A stretch of DNA of 64,000 nucleotides from NCBI RefSeq assembly GCF_003610455.1, contig NZ_RAQK01000001.1, positions 1,240,001 to 1,304,000 on the forward strand. Direction: 5' to 3'. Below the pieces are notes generated by a model that saw nothing but the letters and a program-made list of their open reading frames with translations, searched no databases and had not been told where the DNA came from. Source of the DNA: Sulfitobacter guttiformis. Its GTDB lineage: Bacteria; Pseudomonadota; Alphaproteobacteria; Rhodobacterales; Rhodobacteraceae. Shown here piece by piece: positions 45,780-54,642 of the stretch; within the stretch, counting starts at the first letter, position 1, and each line of letters opens with the position of its first letter. Position numbers and translations under genes: made by a program.

Positions 45780-47560
45780 AGGCGGATATCAACTATGATT
45801 GATACAATGAATAATATCAAGAAGTGCGGGTTGTATGACGCACCATTTACAAAAGTGTCGCCAGTCCTACTTGCTCTTCCTCCTGCACGCTTGGAAAAGC
45901 TAACACGTTCTCGCAACGAGTTATGAACGTTGATGCAGGTTGAATCGTGGCCTGTATCACCCGGCGAAAAATCCCGGCGTTCAATCTTTCGTCTGCTATA
46001 TGCCCCTGAATGCACAGTTTTTTATATGCTGTGCGATATCGCGGAGACAGGATAGGAAAACCCACCGTTTGGTTGGTTTCACCTGAGGCCTAATTGTGCT
46101 CCGGAGCGAAAGACTGGGAAAAGCTTTGGACGCAAAGTTCGATATTGGGAAGGGTATTGCTCTACCCAATCGATCTGTTGTGACTGCAGGGGTCAGGTTC
46201 TTCGCGGTCCATATTTCAAGTACTTCCCAAATCTCCAAATCTGGATGCATGGTTCGAAATGATCGAAATGCCTTGTCAAAAGCCGCCAATCGGCTCTGGC
46301 GTGCCGGCTTTGTAGCGTTGTTATCAAAGTGGATAACATGCCATTCAAATTTGTCCGCTTCGATCATATCTCGAAAAACATGTGGAACAGTTCGGGCCAT
46401 TGCACCCTCTTGCTCGCCCACCAAAGTTATCTTTCCCGGAGGAACAAGTTCCAAAAGCGCCGCAAGTTGAGCCACTTTCGCGGAATTTGAAATAGTAATT
46501 TGCAAGTAGAGCGATTTCGTCCGCCCTTTCGTAAGCATCGTGAATAGCCCACTCAATCTCGTCAGTTTGGGATGAAGGGTCTCGCGAAGTCGCATCTACA
46601 ATTTTCTCGGCAAACAGCCGGAGCTGCGACTCAGCTGATGCAAAAAGTGCAGCTTCGTCATATCGTACGCTGGGGCGCTGAAAGTGCATCAATGGCGCCG
46701 TAAATTCAGCGTTTCCCTTCAGCGTGTAGTGCTTCCGCAGCGGTGGCGGGTTACCGCTTCGAGATAGGTAATGCTTGGATATAAACGTAACGGGATCAAC
46801 AGTGGGATCAATATCTACGTCAATCCGAAATACGGAGCCGGATTGAATATCTGCGCTAACCGCGCAGTTAAGGGCTGTTATTCTTCGATCTCGGGATGGT
46901 TCCCAGTTAACACCGAGAACAATATCATCGTGAGCAATTCGGGTGTGTCTCGACTTTTGGGATCTGGTATTTTTTGCGCGCCATTGCGTAAGTTGCGCTT
47001 TCTCATAGGCCAATAAGGTTTTTTCAAACCAAAAAATCCTAGAATATATCGTCCTCACATTGGCCTTACGACCTCCGGACGAAGGTAACCGCTTCAGGCC
47101 GTTGATACTGGCGTCATTAACCAGATGTTTGAGAATGTTAATGGTTTAGAGAGACCGTGAATGTCGCGCCTTGCTTTCCCTTGCAGGGTTTGTGCAGCAG
47201 GCGAATACCTGTAACCTTTTGCTTACTGTTGCCTGTTGGCTTTTTGCCGTTAGCGCCATTAAGGGAAAACTCATCTGGATTTGAGAGATAGTTAGTCCCA
47301 CAGCTTCCGCAGCTTAGCCCTGTCAGCAGGCCATTTTGAGACAAAACCCTTTGCAGCTCATCATCAAATTGTTCATTAGATAAGACTGGCAGCTGGATGC
47401 CGCATTCCGAGTTTCCTCACACATTGAAGTTCACCACCTGTCCTGGGGCTGGGAATATTTGCGCTAACGACAGTTTTTAAATACTCTTGCCCAACACCTT
47501 CCTTTCCGAAGTTTTGACAAGAGCGCTCACGACGTAGAAACCATATTGGCTTGTTGACGC
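45780..47560 (-). pseudogene. Frameshifted insertion-element transposase-like gene
   Basis: Read on the minus strand, successive frames give one continuous-looking protein broken at several points. A Cys-containing zinc-finger-like start (CQNFGKEGVGQEYLK, about 47540-47400) continues after a frameshift near 47375 with SNEQFDDELQRVL and CGSCGTNYLSNPDEF, then after another near 47140 with a helix-turn-helix-like region and IYSRIFWFEKTLLAYEKAQ. The long part (about 47050-46490) contains VLGVNWEPSRDRRITALN and FRIDVDIDPTVDP; a shift near 46488 leads to AKVAQLAALLELVPPGKITL and a tail decaying below 46000. The layout recalls Zn-finger insertion-element proteins. Boundaries are approximate. Confidence 0.65.
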
Positions 47561-47673
47561 ATTTACGAAAGCCCAATCCGCAAGAAATCTAAAAGGGCTC
47601 ATGCGCGGCTTTCAGCGCCCAGACAATACCCCCTGATCACATGAAGCCATGCGACAATTACAGCTCAAAATCA

Positions 47674-47705
47674 AAAGGTTGCCGAAAATTAATTCGGCAA
47701 CCTTT
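47674..47705 (-). terminator. Terminator of the mscS-containing operon
   Basis: A perfect 13-bp inverted repeat AAAGGTTGCCGAA / TTCGGCAACCTTT with a 6-base loop, continuing on the minus strand into TTTTGATTTTG, lies 85 bp past the mscS stop. Confidence 0.88.
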
Positions 47706-47789
47706 GTTGGCAGTGTCCTACAGTTGAAAATGCTTCACGATGATACGCGGCCCTTTTTTTGATTCTGCACCAGTGACTGCAAGCTTAAT

Positions 47790-48647
47790 TTAGCCTGCTT
47801 TTGCCTGAACCATCGTTCTGGTCGGGAAGGGAATATCGATCCCGCCGGCATCCATCGCCTCTTTGACATTACGGGTGACATCTGCGCGATAGGCAAAATA
47901 GACAGATGCATCGCACCAGACCCGCACAAGAAAATCAACAGAACTGTCGCCTAGATTAGTCACCTGAATGAACGGCGCAGGATCTGCGTGCGAACGCTCA
48001 TCCGCCATGATCGTGTCGCGGATGATCTCCTCGGCCTGTTTGAGGTTCACGCCATAGCCCACACCAAACGTCCACTCTGCACGGCGCGTCGTGTTGGTCG
48101 AATAATTGGTGATAATATTGCCCCACACTTTTGCGTTGGGCACGATTACCTGAACATTGCTCAAATCAGCCATTTCGGTAAAATTGAGGCTGATCGCCTT
48201 TACCGTGCCCATTTTGTCAGCCACTTCGACGAAATCGCCAATTTTTATGGGGCGAAACAGGATCAGCATTACCCCAGCCGCCACGTTGGACAGGGTCCCC
48301 TGTAGCGCAAGGCCGATCGCCAGGCCCGCCGCACCAATAATCGCCACCACAGATGTAGTCTGGACGCCGAAAGTATTTAGCACGAAAAGGATCGTGAACC
48401 CCATGATCACATAGCGTGCAATCGAGGCCAGAAATTCGAACAGCATATCATCAAGATGCCTGTTCTTTTTGCTTAACTTGACGATACGGCCCTGTACCCA
48501 GACGGATACTGTCCACCCGATAAACAGGATCGCCAACGCCCCCAGAACCGAGCCTGCCGTAGACGCCAAAAACTCCAGAGTTAACAAATCAGCAAGGGTT
48601 TTTCCCTGCCAAAGCTCAGCACTCATTATATTTTTCAACGTTTCCAT
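47790..48647 (-). CDS. mscS: Small-conductance mechanosensitive channel (MscS family)
   Basis: A tension-gated inner-membrane channel releasing solutes on osmotic downshock. About 285 residues: three N-terminal helices, the pore-lining TM3 with IGAAGLAIGLALQGTLSNVAAGVMLILFRPIKIGDFV (key residues in GLALQ and the kink at LSNVAAG), and the cytoplasmic vestibule beta domain. ATG 48647 is chosen over 48686, which would overlap phhB. It is four bases after the phhB stop and is the last gene before a strong terminator. Confidence 0.9.
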   Translation of the reverse strand: METLKNIMSAELWQGKTLADLLTLEFLASTAGSVLGALAILFIGWTVSVWVQGRIVKLSKKNRHLDDMLFEFLASIARYVIMGFTILFVLNTFGVQTTSVVAIIGAAGLAIGLALQGTLSNVAAGVMLILFRPIKIGDFVEVADKMGTVKAISLNFTEMADLSNVQVIVPNAKVWGNIITNYSTNTTRRAEWTFGVGYGVNLKQAEEIIRDTIMADERSHADPAPFIQVTNLGDSSVDFLVRVWCDASVYFAYRADVTRNVKEAMDAGGIDIPFPTRTMVQAKAG

Positions 48648-48651
48648 TTTA

Positions 48652-48942
48652 TCAAAGTCCGTCCATCTTGCGCGCCAACTTGGCATCCAAGGTACTCAGC
48701 CCGTCAACATCATGCGTTGTCAGTGTGACTGTCACCTTGTTGTACACATTGGACCATTCGGGGTGATGCCCCCACTTCTCCGCCCAGATAGCCGCAGAAG
48801 CCATCCAGCCAAAAGCATGGGCAAAGTCGTCAAATTTAAATGTTTTTACGATTGCATCCCGCCCGTCCACCATTTCCCAGCCATTTTGCAACAGCGGGTC
48901 AAGCAACGGGCCACGTGTCTCAGCGCTTAATTTCTCGGTCAT
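48652..48942 (-). CDS. phhB: Pterin-4a-carbinolamine dehydratase
   Basis: Dehydrates 4a-hydroxytetrahydropterin, either recycling the cofactor of aromatic amino-acid hydroxylases or repairing pterins. 96 residues, the normal PCD size. Active-site histidines are in [16 protein letters not shown], preceded by [15 protein letters not shown], and the fold closes with [11 protein letters not shown]. No phenylalanine hydroxylase gene is near, so a general pterin (for example molybdopterin) role is possible. It overlaps the upstream FemAB-like gene by four bases. Confidence 0.92.
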   Translation of the reverse strand: MTEKLSAETRGPLLDPLLQNGWEMVDGRDAIVKTFKFDDFAHAFGWMASAAIWAEKWGHHPEWSNVYNKVTVTLTTHDVDGLSTLDAKLARKMDGL

Positions 48943-50126
48943 TCCTGTTCCTCGATTTCAGTCTTCTTGAAAGGGCCATATTCGGTCAGCACCTCGATTT
49001 CTTCATCCACGGCGGCCCGCTCTGCTTCCAGATAATCACCCACCGCGCGGGCGAAACCCGCATCGCGCATCCAGTGGAGCGACCACGTCGGCGTGGGCAG
49101 ATACCCTCGCGCCAGCTTATGCTCGCCCTGCGCGCCAGCTTCGACCGTCCCTAACCCCATGGTGATGGCAATGTCGATGGCACGGTAATAGCACAGTTCG
49201 AAATGCAGGCATGAGTGGTGCTCGGTACAGCCCCAATAACGGCCAAACAGAGCATCCGCTCCGATAAAGTTTAGCGCGCCGGCAATCCAGCGGCCGTTTC
49301 GCTGTGCCAAAACCAGCGCCATATCATCACGTAAGACCTCTTGCGCGATATCAAAGAATGCGCGGGTCAAATAAGGTGTGCCCCATTTTCGCATACCCGT
49401 ATCCTGATAAAACACCCAGAAAGCGTCCCAGTGCTCGGGCGTAATCTCGTCGCCCGTAAATGTATGGATTGTCCCCCCGAACCCTTGCGCCGTAGCGCGT
49501 TCCTTGCGCATATTCTTACGCTTGCGGGAACTTAGATCGTCAAGGAACCCGTCGAAATCTGCGTAGCCGTCGTTGCGCCAATGGAATTGCTGGCTCTTGC
49601 GCGGCATCAGACCCAGCTTCTCGGCCCTCTGCGCCTCATCGCCGGTACAGAATGTCACGTTAAGCGAGCTCAAATTATTGTTTTGCGTCAGCTGCACCGC
49701 ACCCTGAACCAGTGCATCAAAGCCGGCCTCCTCAAAGCCTGTCCGCGTTAAAAACCGCCGCCCCGTCGCAGGGGTATGCGGCACCGCGACCTGTAACTTT
49801 GGATAGTAGTGCCCCCCTGCACGCTCGTACGCACTCGCCCATGCGTGGTCGAAGATATACTCGCCTTGGCTGTGGGATTTGGCATAAAGCGGGGCAACAC
49901 CGATGATCTGTCCCTCGATACTTGCCGTCAGGTATTGGGGCTGCCAACCTGTGCCCGGCCCCACGCTGCCGCTGTCTTCGAGCGCTTTGAGAAAACGGTG
50001 CGTGGTGAAGGGATCATTCGGCCGCGCTCCGCCAACAGCCTCGGGGCAAGCGCAGGCATCCCAGTCTGCTGCGTCAATATCCGACAGCGACCCTATGATC
50101 CTGATTTCGACCTCTTGCGCGCTCAT
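48939..50126 (-). CDS. FemAB/GNAT-like acyltransferase (DUF482 family)
   Basis: A 395-residue protein of the peptidoglycan-biosynthesis-like GNAT group (Pfam DUF482/FemAB-like, from memory). Recognisable stretches are [59 protein letters not shown] and [21 protein letters not shown] near the end. Two tandem GNAT folds are expected. It may transfer aminoacyl groups from tRNA or acyl groups, but the substrate in this family is not known. ATG 50126 has AAGGA upstream and is preferred over ATG 50216. It is coupled to phhB by ATGA. Confidence 0.8.
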   Translation of the reverse strand: MSAQEVEIRIIGSLSDIDAADWDACACPEAVGGARPNDPFTTHRFLKALEDSGSVGPGTGWQPQYLTASIEGQIIGVAPLYAKSHSQGEYIFDHAWASAYERAGGHYYPKLQVAVPHTPATGRRFLTRTGFEEAGFDALVQGAVQLTQNNNLSSLNVTFCTGDEAQRAEKLGLMPRKSQQFHWRNDGYADFDGFLDDLSSRKRKNMRKERATAQGFGGTIHTFTGDEITPEHWDAFWVFYQDTGMRKWGTPYLTRAFFDIAQEVLRDDMALVLAQRNGRWIAGALNFIGADALFGRYWGCTEHHSCLHFELCYYRAIDIAITMGLGTVEAGAQGEHKLARGYLPTPTWSLHWMRDAGFARAVGDYLEAERAAVDEEIEVLTEYGPFKKTEIEEQE

Positions 50127-50184
50127 TGCGGTATCCTTGTTGGCAACCTGACTGGGGCTAAAGGTGGCACGCCGCGGCAGATGT

Positions 50185-50955
50185 TCAAGCGCCGGATACG
50201 GCGGCATAGCCCTCAAAAGTAATCGTATCCACTACACGGCGGGCTTTGGCCTCTTGCGCGGCGCTGCGCACTGTCCAGCAATTGATCACAGCTCCTGCAT
50301 TTTTCAGCTCGGACACGCGGTCACTGTGAAGGTCGTCAACTTCGTGGCTGATAAAGGATGCGCCCACACGGGTATAGTCGGGGATGCCCCGCAGCACCGC
50401 GCAGGTCGCAGCAGAGAGTGGCCACTGATCAGGCCTGTAGGCAGAGGTTGTCAGGCCACGTGGCACATCCGGAGAAAGTGCCTGCATCATTGCAACTGCA
50501 TGGGGATTGAATGACATCACAGCAACGTCCCCCTTGTAGCCATGCAATGCCGTCGCGGTCGCCCGCTCCAACAGGCCTACTTTCGGGCCCATCGCGCCAT
50601 CCTGATCCTTAAGCTCTATCAATAGCGGGACCTGCCCTGCGACGATCTCCAGCACTTCTTGCAGGTCCGGTATCCCCTCGTTTCCGCCGCGCAACGCGGT
50701 AGATTTGAGAGTATCTGCACTGAACAGCTGCACCGCGCCCTGCATCTCGGTCAACCGCTCGAGATGATAGTCATGGAAAACCATCGCCGCGCCGTCAGCA
50801 CTCAGCTGGACATCGATTTCGATACCATAGCCACCCGCAATCGCCGCGCGGATCGCTGCACGGGAGTTTTCGGGGCGGCCTTTCGCCACATCATGCAGCG
50901 CACGGTGGGCGAAAGGCGTGAGCGCAAAGCTGCGCGGCAGGACGGGAGTGGTCAT
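50185..50955 (-). CDS. Glycerophosphodiester phosphodiesterase
   Basis: Hydrolyses glycerophosphodiesters to glycerol-3-phosphate and an alcohol. A 256-residue GDPD-type TIM barrel: catalytic HRALHDVAKGRPENSRAAI at the start with the HR and EN pairs, GIEIDVQLSADGAAMVFHDYHLERLT with the metal-binding Glu, Asp and the second His, and LLIELKDQD. No signal peptide, so cytoplasmic (UgpQ-like). Its start overlaps the ridA stop by four bases. Confidence 0.88.
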   Translation of the reverse strand: MTTPVLPRSFALTPFAHRALHDVAKGRPENSRAAIRAAIAGGYGIEIDVQLSADGAAMVFHDYHLERLTEMQGAVQLFSADTLKSTALRGGNEGIPDLQEVLEIVAGQVPLLIELKDQDGAMGPKVGLLERATATALHGYKGDVAVMSFNPHAVAMMQALSPDVPRGLTTSAYRPDQWPLSAATCAVLRGIPDYTRVGASFISHEVDDLHSDRVSELKNAGAVINCWTVRSAAQEAKARRVVDTITFEGYAAVSGA

Positions 50956-51410
50956 GATATTTCGAAGATGCCTTCGATTTCTACCGCAACGCCAAGGGGC
51001 AGCGCCCCTGCGGAAACGGCCGAGCGCGCATGGCGTCCCGCATCACCCAACACTTCGACCAGAAAGTCGGAACAGCCGTTGATCACTTTCGGCTGGTCGG
51101 TAAAGTCTTTTGTAGAGTTCACAAACCCTGTCAGTTTGACCACGCGCACAAGTCGGTCAATGTCGCCGCCACAGGCCGCTTTAACTTGCGCAAGCAACTG
51201 CAAAGCGCAGGTTTGTGCCGCAGCAGCGCCGTCTTCAACGCTCATGTTATCGCCCAGCACACCCAGGATCAGGCCGTCGTCGTTGCGCGAAATCTGGCCA
51301 GAAACATAGACGGTGTTGCCGACCTGCACAAAGGGCACATAATTCGCCGCAGGGGCAGAGGCGTCAGGCAGGGTGATGCCGTGGTCAGTCAGGCGTTTAG
51401 CAATGCTCAT
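50952..51410 (-). CDS. RidA-family enamine/imine deaminase-like protein
   Basis: A 152-residue member of the larger bacterial RidA-related (YjgF/YER057c/UK114) subgroup with VQVGNTVYVSGQISRNDDG, LLAQVKAACGGDIDRLVRVVKLTGFVNS and the C-terminal LPLGVAVEIEGIFEIS. Canonical RidA hydrolyses reactive 2-aminoacrylate; this protein has Val at the position of the catalytic-site Arg in the end motif (VAVEIEG where canonical RidA has xRVEIE), which suggests it belongs to a non-deaminase (Rid4-7-type) group. First gene of the run ridA, gdpD, FemAB-like, phhB, mscS. Confidence 0.83.
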   Translation of the reverse strand: MSIAKRLTDHGITLPDASAPAANYVPFVQVGNTVYVSGQISRNDDGLILGVLGDNMSVEDGAAAAQTCALQLLAQVKAACGGDIDRLVRVVKLTGFVNSTKDFTDQPKVINGCSDFLVEVLGDAGRHARSAVSAGALPLGVAVEIEGIFEIS

Positions 51411-51482
51411 CTTGGATTGTCCTTTGGTAAATATGTTCGGGATGACGCTAGCGTTGTTGACACAGACGCGAAAGACCCCGTC

Positions 51483-52787
51483 TCAGCTTTCACGCCATGA
51501 CTTTACAAAATAATCAGTAACGGGCTTCAGTAGATAGGTCAGCGGAGAGCGGTCGCCGGTTTTGATAAAAGCATCCACCGGCATTCCCGGTAACAGCTGT
51601 GTCCCTTCGGGCAAGCGCTCCATCTCACCGGGCGAGAGGGTAATTTCGGCACGAAAAAAACTGGCGCCAGTCGTGTCGTCAATAATGGAATCAGCTGAAA
51701 TCAGGATAACCCGGCCTTTGAGTTCGGGCGTTGTCCGTTGATCAAGGGAGGAAAGACGCAGGTTCACCTCCTGCCCTACAGAAATTTCATCTACATTGGT
51801 GGGCCGTACTTGCGCCACGATAACCAGTGGACGGTCCTGCGGCACCAGAAACATGAGCGGCTCCGCAGCTCGAATGACAGAACGCGGGGTCGTCACTTTT
51901 AGCTCGTAGATTATGCCAGAGACCGGTGCTCGGATATCCAGCCTGTCAATTGTCGCCAGCAGGGCGCGCCGTTGCTCTATCAATGACAACTCGCGGAAAC
52001 GGATTTCACGCATCTGGGTAATTGCCTCTTCCCGCCCCGATGTCCCCAGCTTGAGGCCAATAATCTCGATTTCTGTAATGCGCCCCTCCGCCTGTGCCCG
52101 CGCTGCAACGAGACGCCCGATTTCACCCGCCAGTCGCGCTTTCTCCCGCTGGAGGCTGAGAACTGTCGCCGCCTGCGCCAGCCCTTGATCCAACAGTTGT
52201 TGCTGGCTGCCCAGCTGCTTCTCGATCAATTCCAGCTGCGTAGCGAGGGACATTTCCTGCGCTGTGATACCGTTGATCTGATCCTCGATCTGGTTGGTCT
52301 GCTTTTCCAGTTGTTCGATCTCGCGGGCAACACTATCGCGACGGGCTTCAAACAGATTTATCTGCCCTTCCATCAACTCTTTTGCATCAGCGTCGAGGCG
52401 CCCCACCTTAACCAGATCATCGGGAAAGCTTATGATCTCGTCGCCGTCACGCTGGGCTTGAAGACGCCCGCGGCGGGCCATCAATTCATAAAGCTGCCCC
52501 TCAATCAACGTCAGTTCTGAGCGGGCTTGCTGGGCATCAAGTTGCAGCAATAAGTCACCGGCATTAACCAGATCTCCCTCATTCACAAGGATTTCGGCAA
52601 TTGTGCCGCCGCTGTCATGCTGCACGACCTGCCTGTTGCGCTCTACTTCGATCCGGCCGGAGGCCACGATTGCGCCGGCGATATTGGAGGTGACCGACCA
52701 TGTGCCGAAGCCGCCGAACAAAACAGCAATACCGATAAAACCGATCAAGACAGGCTGCCATGCGCTCCATTTGTCAGATTTTTTCAC
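51483..52787 (-). CDS. Type I secretion periplasmic adaptor (HlyD/PrtE family)
   Basis: Membrane fusion protein linking an inner-membrane ABC exporter to TolC for one-step protein secretion. 434 residues: one N-terminal membrane helix (VLIGFIGIAVLFGGFGTW), lipoyl half GTIAEILVNEGDLVNAGDLLLQLD, a long coiled-coil hairpin (about 110-270, rich in Glu, Gln and Leu), the returning lipoyl half with LDIRAPVSGIIYELKV, and a beta-barrel tail LLPGMPVDAFIKTGDRS. It overlaps the ABC gene by ATGA. No RTX substrate gene is next to it. Confidence 0.88.
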   Translation of the reverse strand: MKKSDKWSAWQPVLIGFIGIAVLFGGFGTWSVTSNIAGAIVASGRIEVERNRQVVQHDSGGTIAEILVNEGDLVNAGDLLLQLDAQQARSELTLIEGQLYELMARRGRLQAQRDGDEIISFPDDLVKVGRLDADAKELMEGQINLFEARRDSVAREIEQLEKQTNQIEDQINGITAQEMSLATQLELIEKQLGSQQQLLDQGLAQAATVLSLQREKARLAGEIGRLVAARAQAEGRITEIEIIGLKLGTSGREEAITQMREIRFRELSLIEQRRALLATIDRLDIRAPVSGIIYELKVTTPRSVIRAAEPLMFLVPQDRPLVIVAQVRPTNVDEISVGQEVNLRLSSLDQRTTPELKGRVILISADSIIDDTTGASFFRAEITLSPGEMERLPEGTQLLPGMPVDAFIKTGDRSPLTYLLKPVTDYFVKSWRES

Positions 52788-54520
52788 GTCACGCCTCCTG
52801 TGCCCTTAGGCGCTTGCTGAATGTCTTTGTGGTTCTTGACCATCCCTTTAAGAACCTCGTCCTTGGGACCAAAGGCCACGCGCATTCCGCCGTCCAGCAT
52901 CAACAGCATGTCACATTCCTGAATGGCAGCGGGACGGTGCGCCATAATCAGAACCGACCGTCCGGTTTCTTTCATCCCTCGGATTGCGCGGTTGAGCGCA
53001 TCCGACCCGATATTATCGAGATTCGAGTTCGGTTCATCGAGCACCAGAATTACAGGATCGTCGTAAAGGGCGCGGGCAAGACCAATCCGCTGCATCTGCC
53101 CGCCTGACAAACGGACCTGTCCAGCTTGGATCATGGTGTCATACCCTGCAGGAAGCTCGAGGATCATCTCATGAGCGGCAGCCATCTTTGCAGCGGCCAC
53201 AACCTTCGCATCGTCGGGCACATCCGCAAGGCGCGCAATATTCTGCGCAATCGTGCCATCAAACAACGAAACCCGCTGCGGCAAGTAGCCGATATGACGG
53301 CCCAATGTCTCGGACCCATAATGCTCGAGCGCAGCACCGTCGAGGCGGATCGAACCGCCCGCGGGACGCCACACTCCGGTCAAAGTACGCGCCAGCGACG
53401 ATTTTCCTGCACCGGACGGGCCGATCACCCCAAGGGCCTGCCCCGGTGCAACCTTGAAAGAAATAGATTTTAGGGCTGCCTGCTTTTCGCCCGGCGGCAC
53501 AACAGTGAGGTTTTTTGCCTCCAGTCCGGCCCGCGGCTTTGGCAATTCGGTGCGCGACACCTTCGGCTGCACGACGCCCAAAAGCTCTGCCAAATTCCTC
53601 CAGCCGGTCATGCCGCGCTGGACGACCGGCCACTGGTTCAACGCCATTTCAACGGGTGCCAAGGCACGGCCCAACAGGATAGACCCCGCAATCATCGCCC
53701 CAGGCGTAAGCTCGTTTTGCAAAACCAGATAGGCGCCCATACCTAACATCGCAGATTGCAAGAACAGGCGGATGGTTTTCGTCATCGAGGTAAAGGTGCC
53801 CCCGACATCTGTTGCACGCACTTGCCCGTCGAGCGCCTCGCTGCGGGCTTTTTGCCAACGGGTAAATGCAGCATCCCGCATACCCATCGCTTGGACCATC
53901 TCTGCCTCGGTCCGGATCTGGTCGGCCATACTGCCAGCTTGCTGGCCCGCAATGGCGGCGCGGGCCTGCGCCCCGCGCGACAAATACTGGTTCGCAATCG
54001 CAATCACGACCAGCACCGCACCTCCGATTAGCGCCAAATAACCCAGATATGCATGGAACACGAAAATGCCTGCAAAGAAGATTGGCGTCCACGGCAGATC
54101 GAATGCCGCCATCAAAACCGGTGATGTAATTGTACGCTGCACTGCTTCGAGATCGGCAAGACTGGCGTTGGTTTTGGTGTCAGGGGCCACGGCAGATTTG
54201 CGAATTACCGCGTCAAACACACGGCGGTCCAGATCATCCTGAAACCGCGCCCCTACCCGCGCCATGATGCGGCCCCGCGTGTAATCGAGGATGCCCATAA
54301 CGCCGTACAAAAACACAACCAACAGCGACAGGGCGACCAGCGTTTCTTGGCTGCCCGAGCCGAGTACTCGGTCATATACCTGCAACATATAAAGCGGACC
54401 GGTAAGCATCAGCAGGTTTGCGAACGCGGAGAATAGGCCGACTGTCCAATAGAGCGAGCGGCTGCGCTTGCGCACCTGTCTCAGCTCGTTCAGACCGCGC
54501 TTTACGATATCGCTCTGCAT
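52784..54520 (-). CDS. Type I secretion ABC transporter (PrtD family)
   Basis: Exports RTX-type or protease substrates with the adaptor encoded just downstream. A 578-residue half-transporter with an N-terminal six-helix membrane domain (start LYWTVGLFSAFANLLMLTGPLYMLQVYDRVLGSGSQETL, key residues YMLQVYDRVL) and an ATPase domain with Walker A GPSGAGKSSLA, signature LSGGQMQRIGLARAL and Walker B VILVLDEPNSNLD. It lacks the N-terminal C39-like domain of HlyB, as is normal for the PrtD branch. AAGGGATTG precedes the start. The secreted partner may be the RTX protein at 4.5-6.0 kb or others elsewhere. Confidence 0.9.
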   Translation of the reverse strand: MQSDIVKRGLNELRQVRKRSRSLYWTVGLFSAFANLLMLTGPLYMLQVYDRVLGSGSQETLVALSLLVVFLYGVMGILDYTRGRIMARVGARFQDDLDRRVFDAVIRKSAVAPDTKTNASLADLEAVQRTITSPVLMAAFDLPWTPIFFAGIFVFHAYLGYLALIGGAVLVVIAIANQYLSRGAQARAAIAGQQAGSMADQIRTEAEMVQAMGMRDAAFTRWQKARSEALDGQVRATDVGGTFTSMTKTIRLFLQSAMLGMGAYLVLQNELTPGAMIAGSILLGRALAPVEMALNQWPVVQRGMTGWRNLAELLGVVQPKVSRTELPKPRAGLEAKNLTVVPPGEKQAALKSISFKVAPGQALGVIGPSGAGKSSLARTLTGVWRPAGGSIRLDGAALEHYGSETLGRHIGYLPQRVSLFDGTIAQNIARLADVPDDAKVVAAAKMAAAHEMILELPAGYDTMIQAGQVRLSGGQMQRIGLARALYDDPVILVLDEPNSNLDNIGSDALNRAIRGMKETGRSVLIMAHRPAAIQECDMLLMLDGGMRVAFGPKDEVLKGMVKNHKDIQQAPKGTGGVT

Positions 54521-54642
54521 TCAATCCCTTCCTGTGGCCTTGTCCGGCCCTCTGTTCCCGCGCCTGAATTGCGCAGGCTGGTAATTCGGGCACACTAATA
54601 CAGTGCCCCGTATCACTTTATCGCTTATTGGATAATACCGCC

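Noticed and set aside
45758-46015. 85-codon minus-strand frame downstream of the broken transposase-like gene
   Set aside because: Probably the decayed tail of that pseudogene rather than a separate gene.
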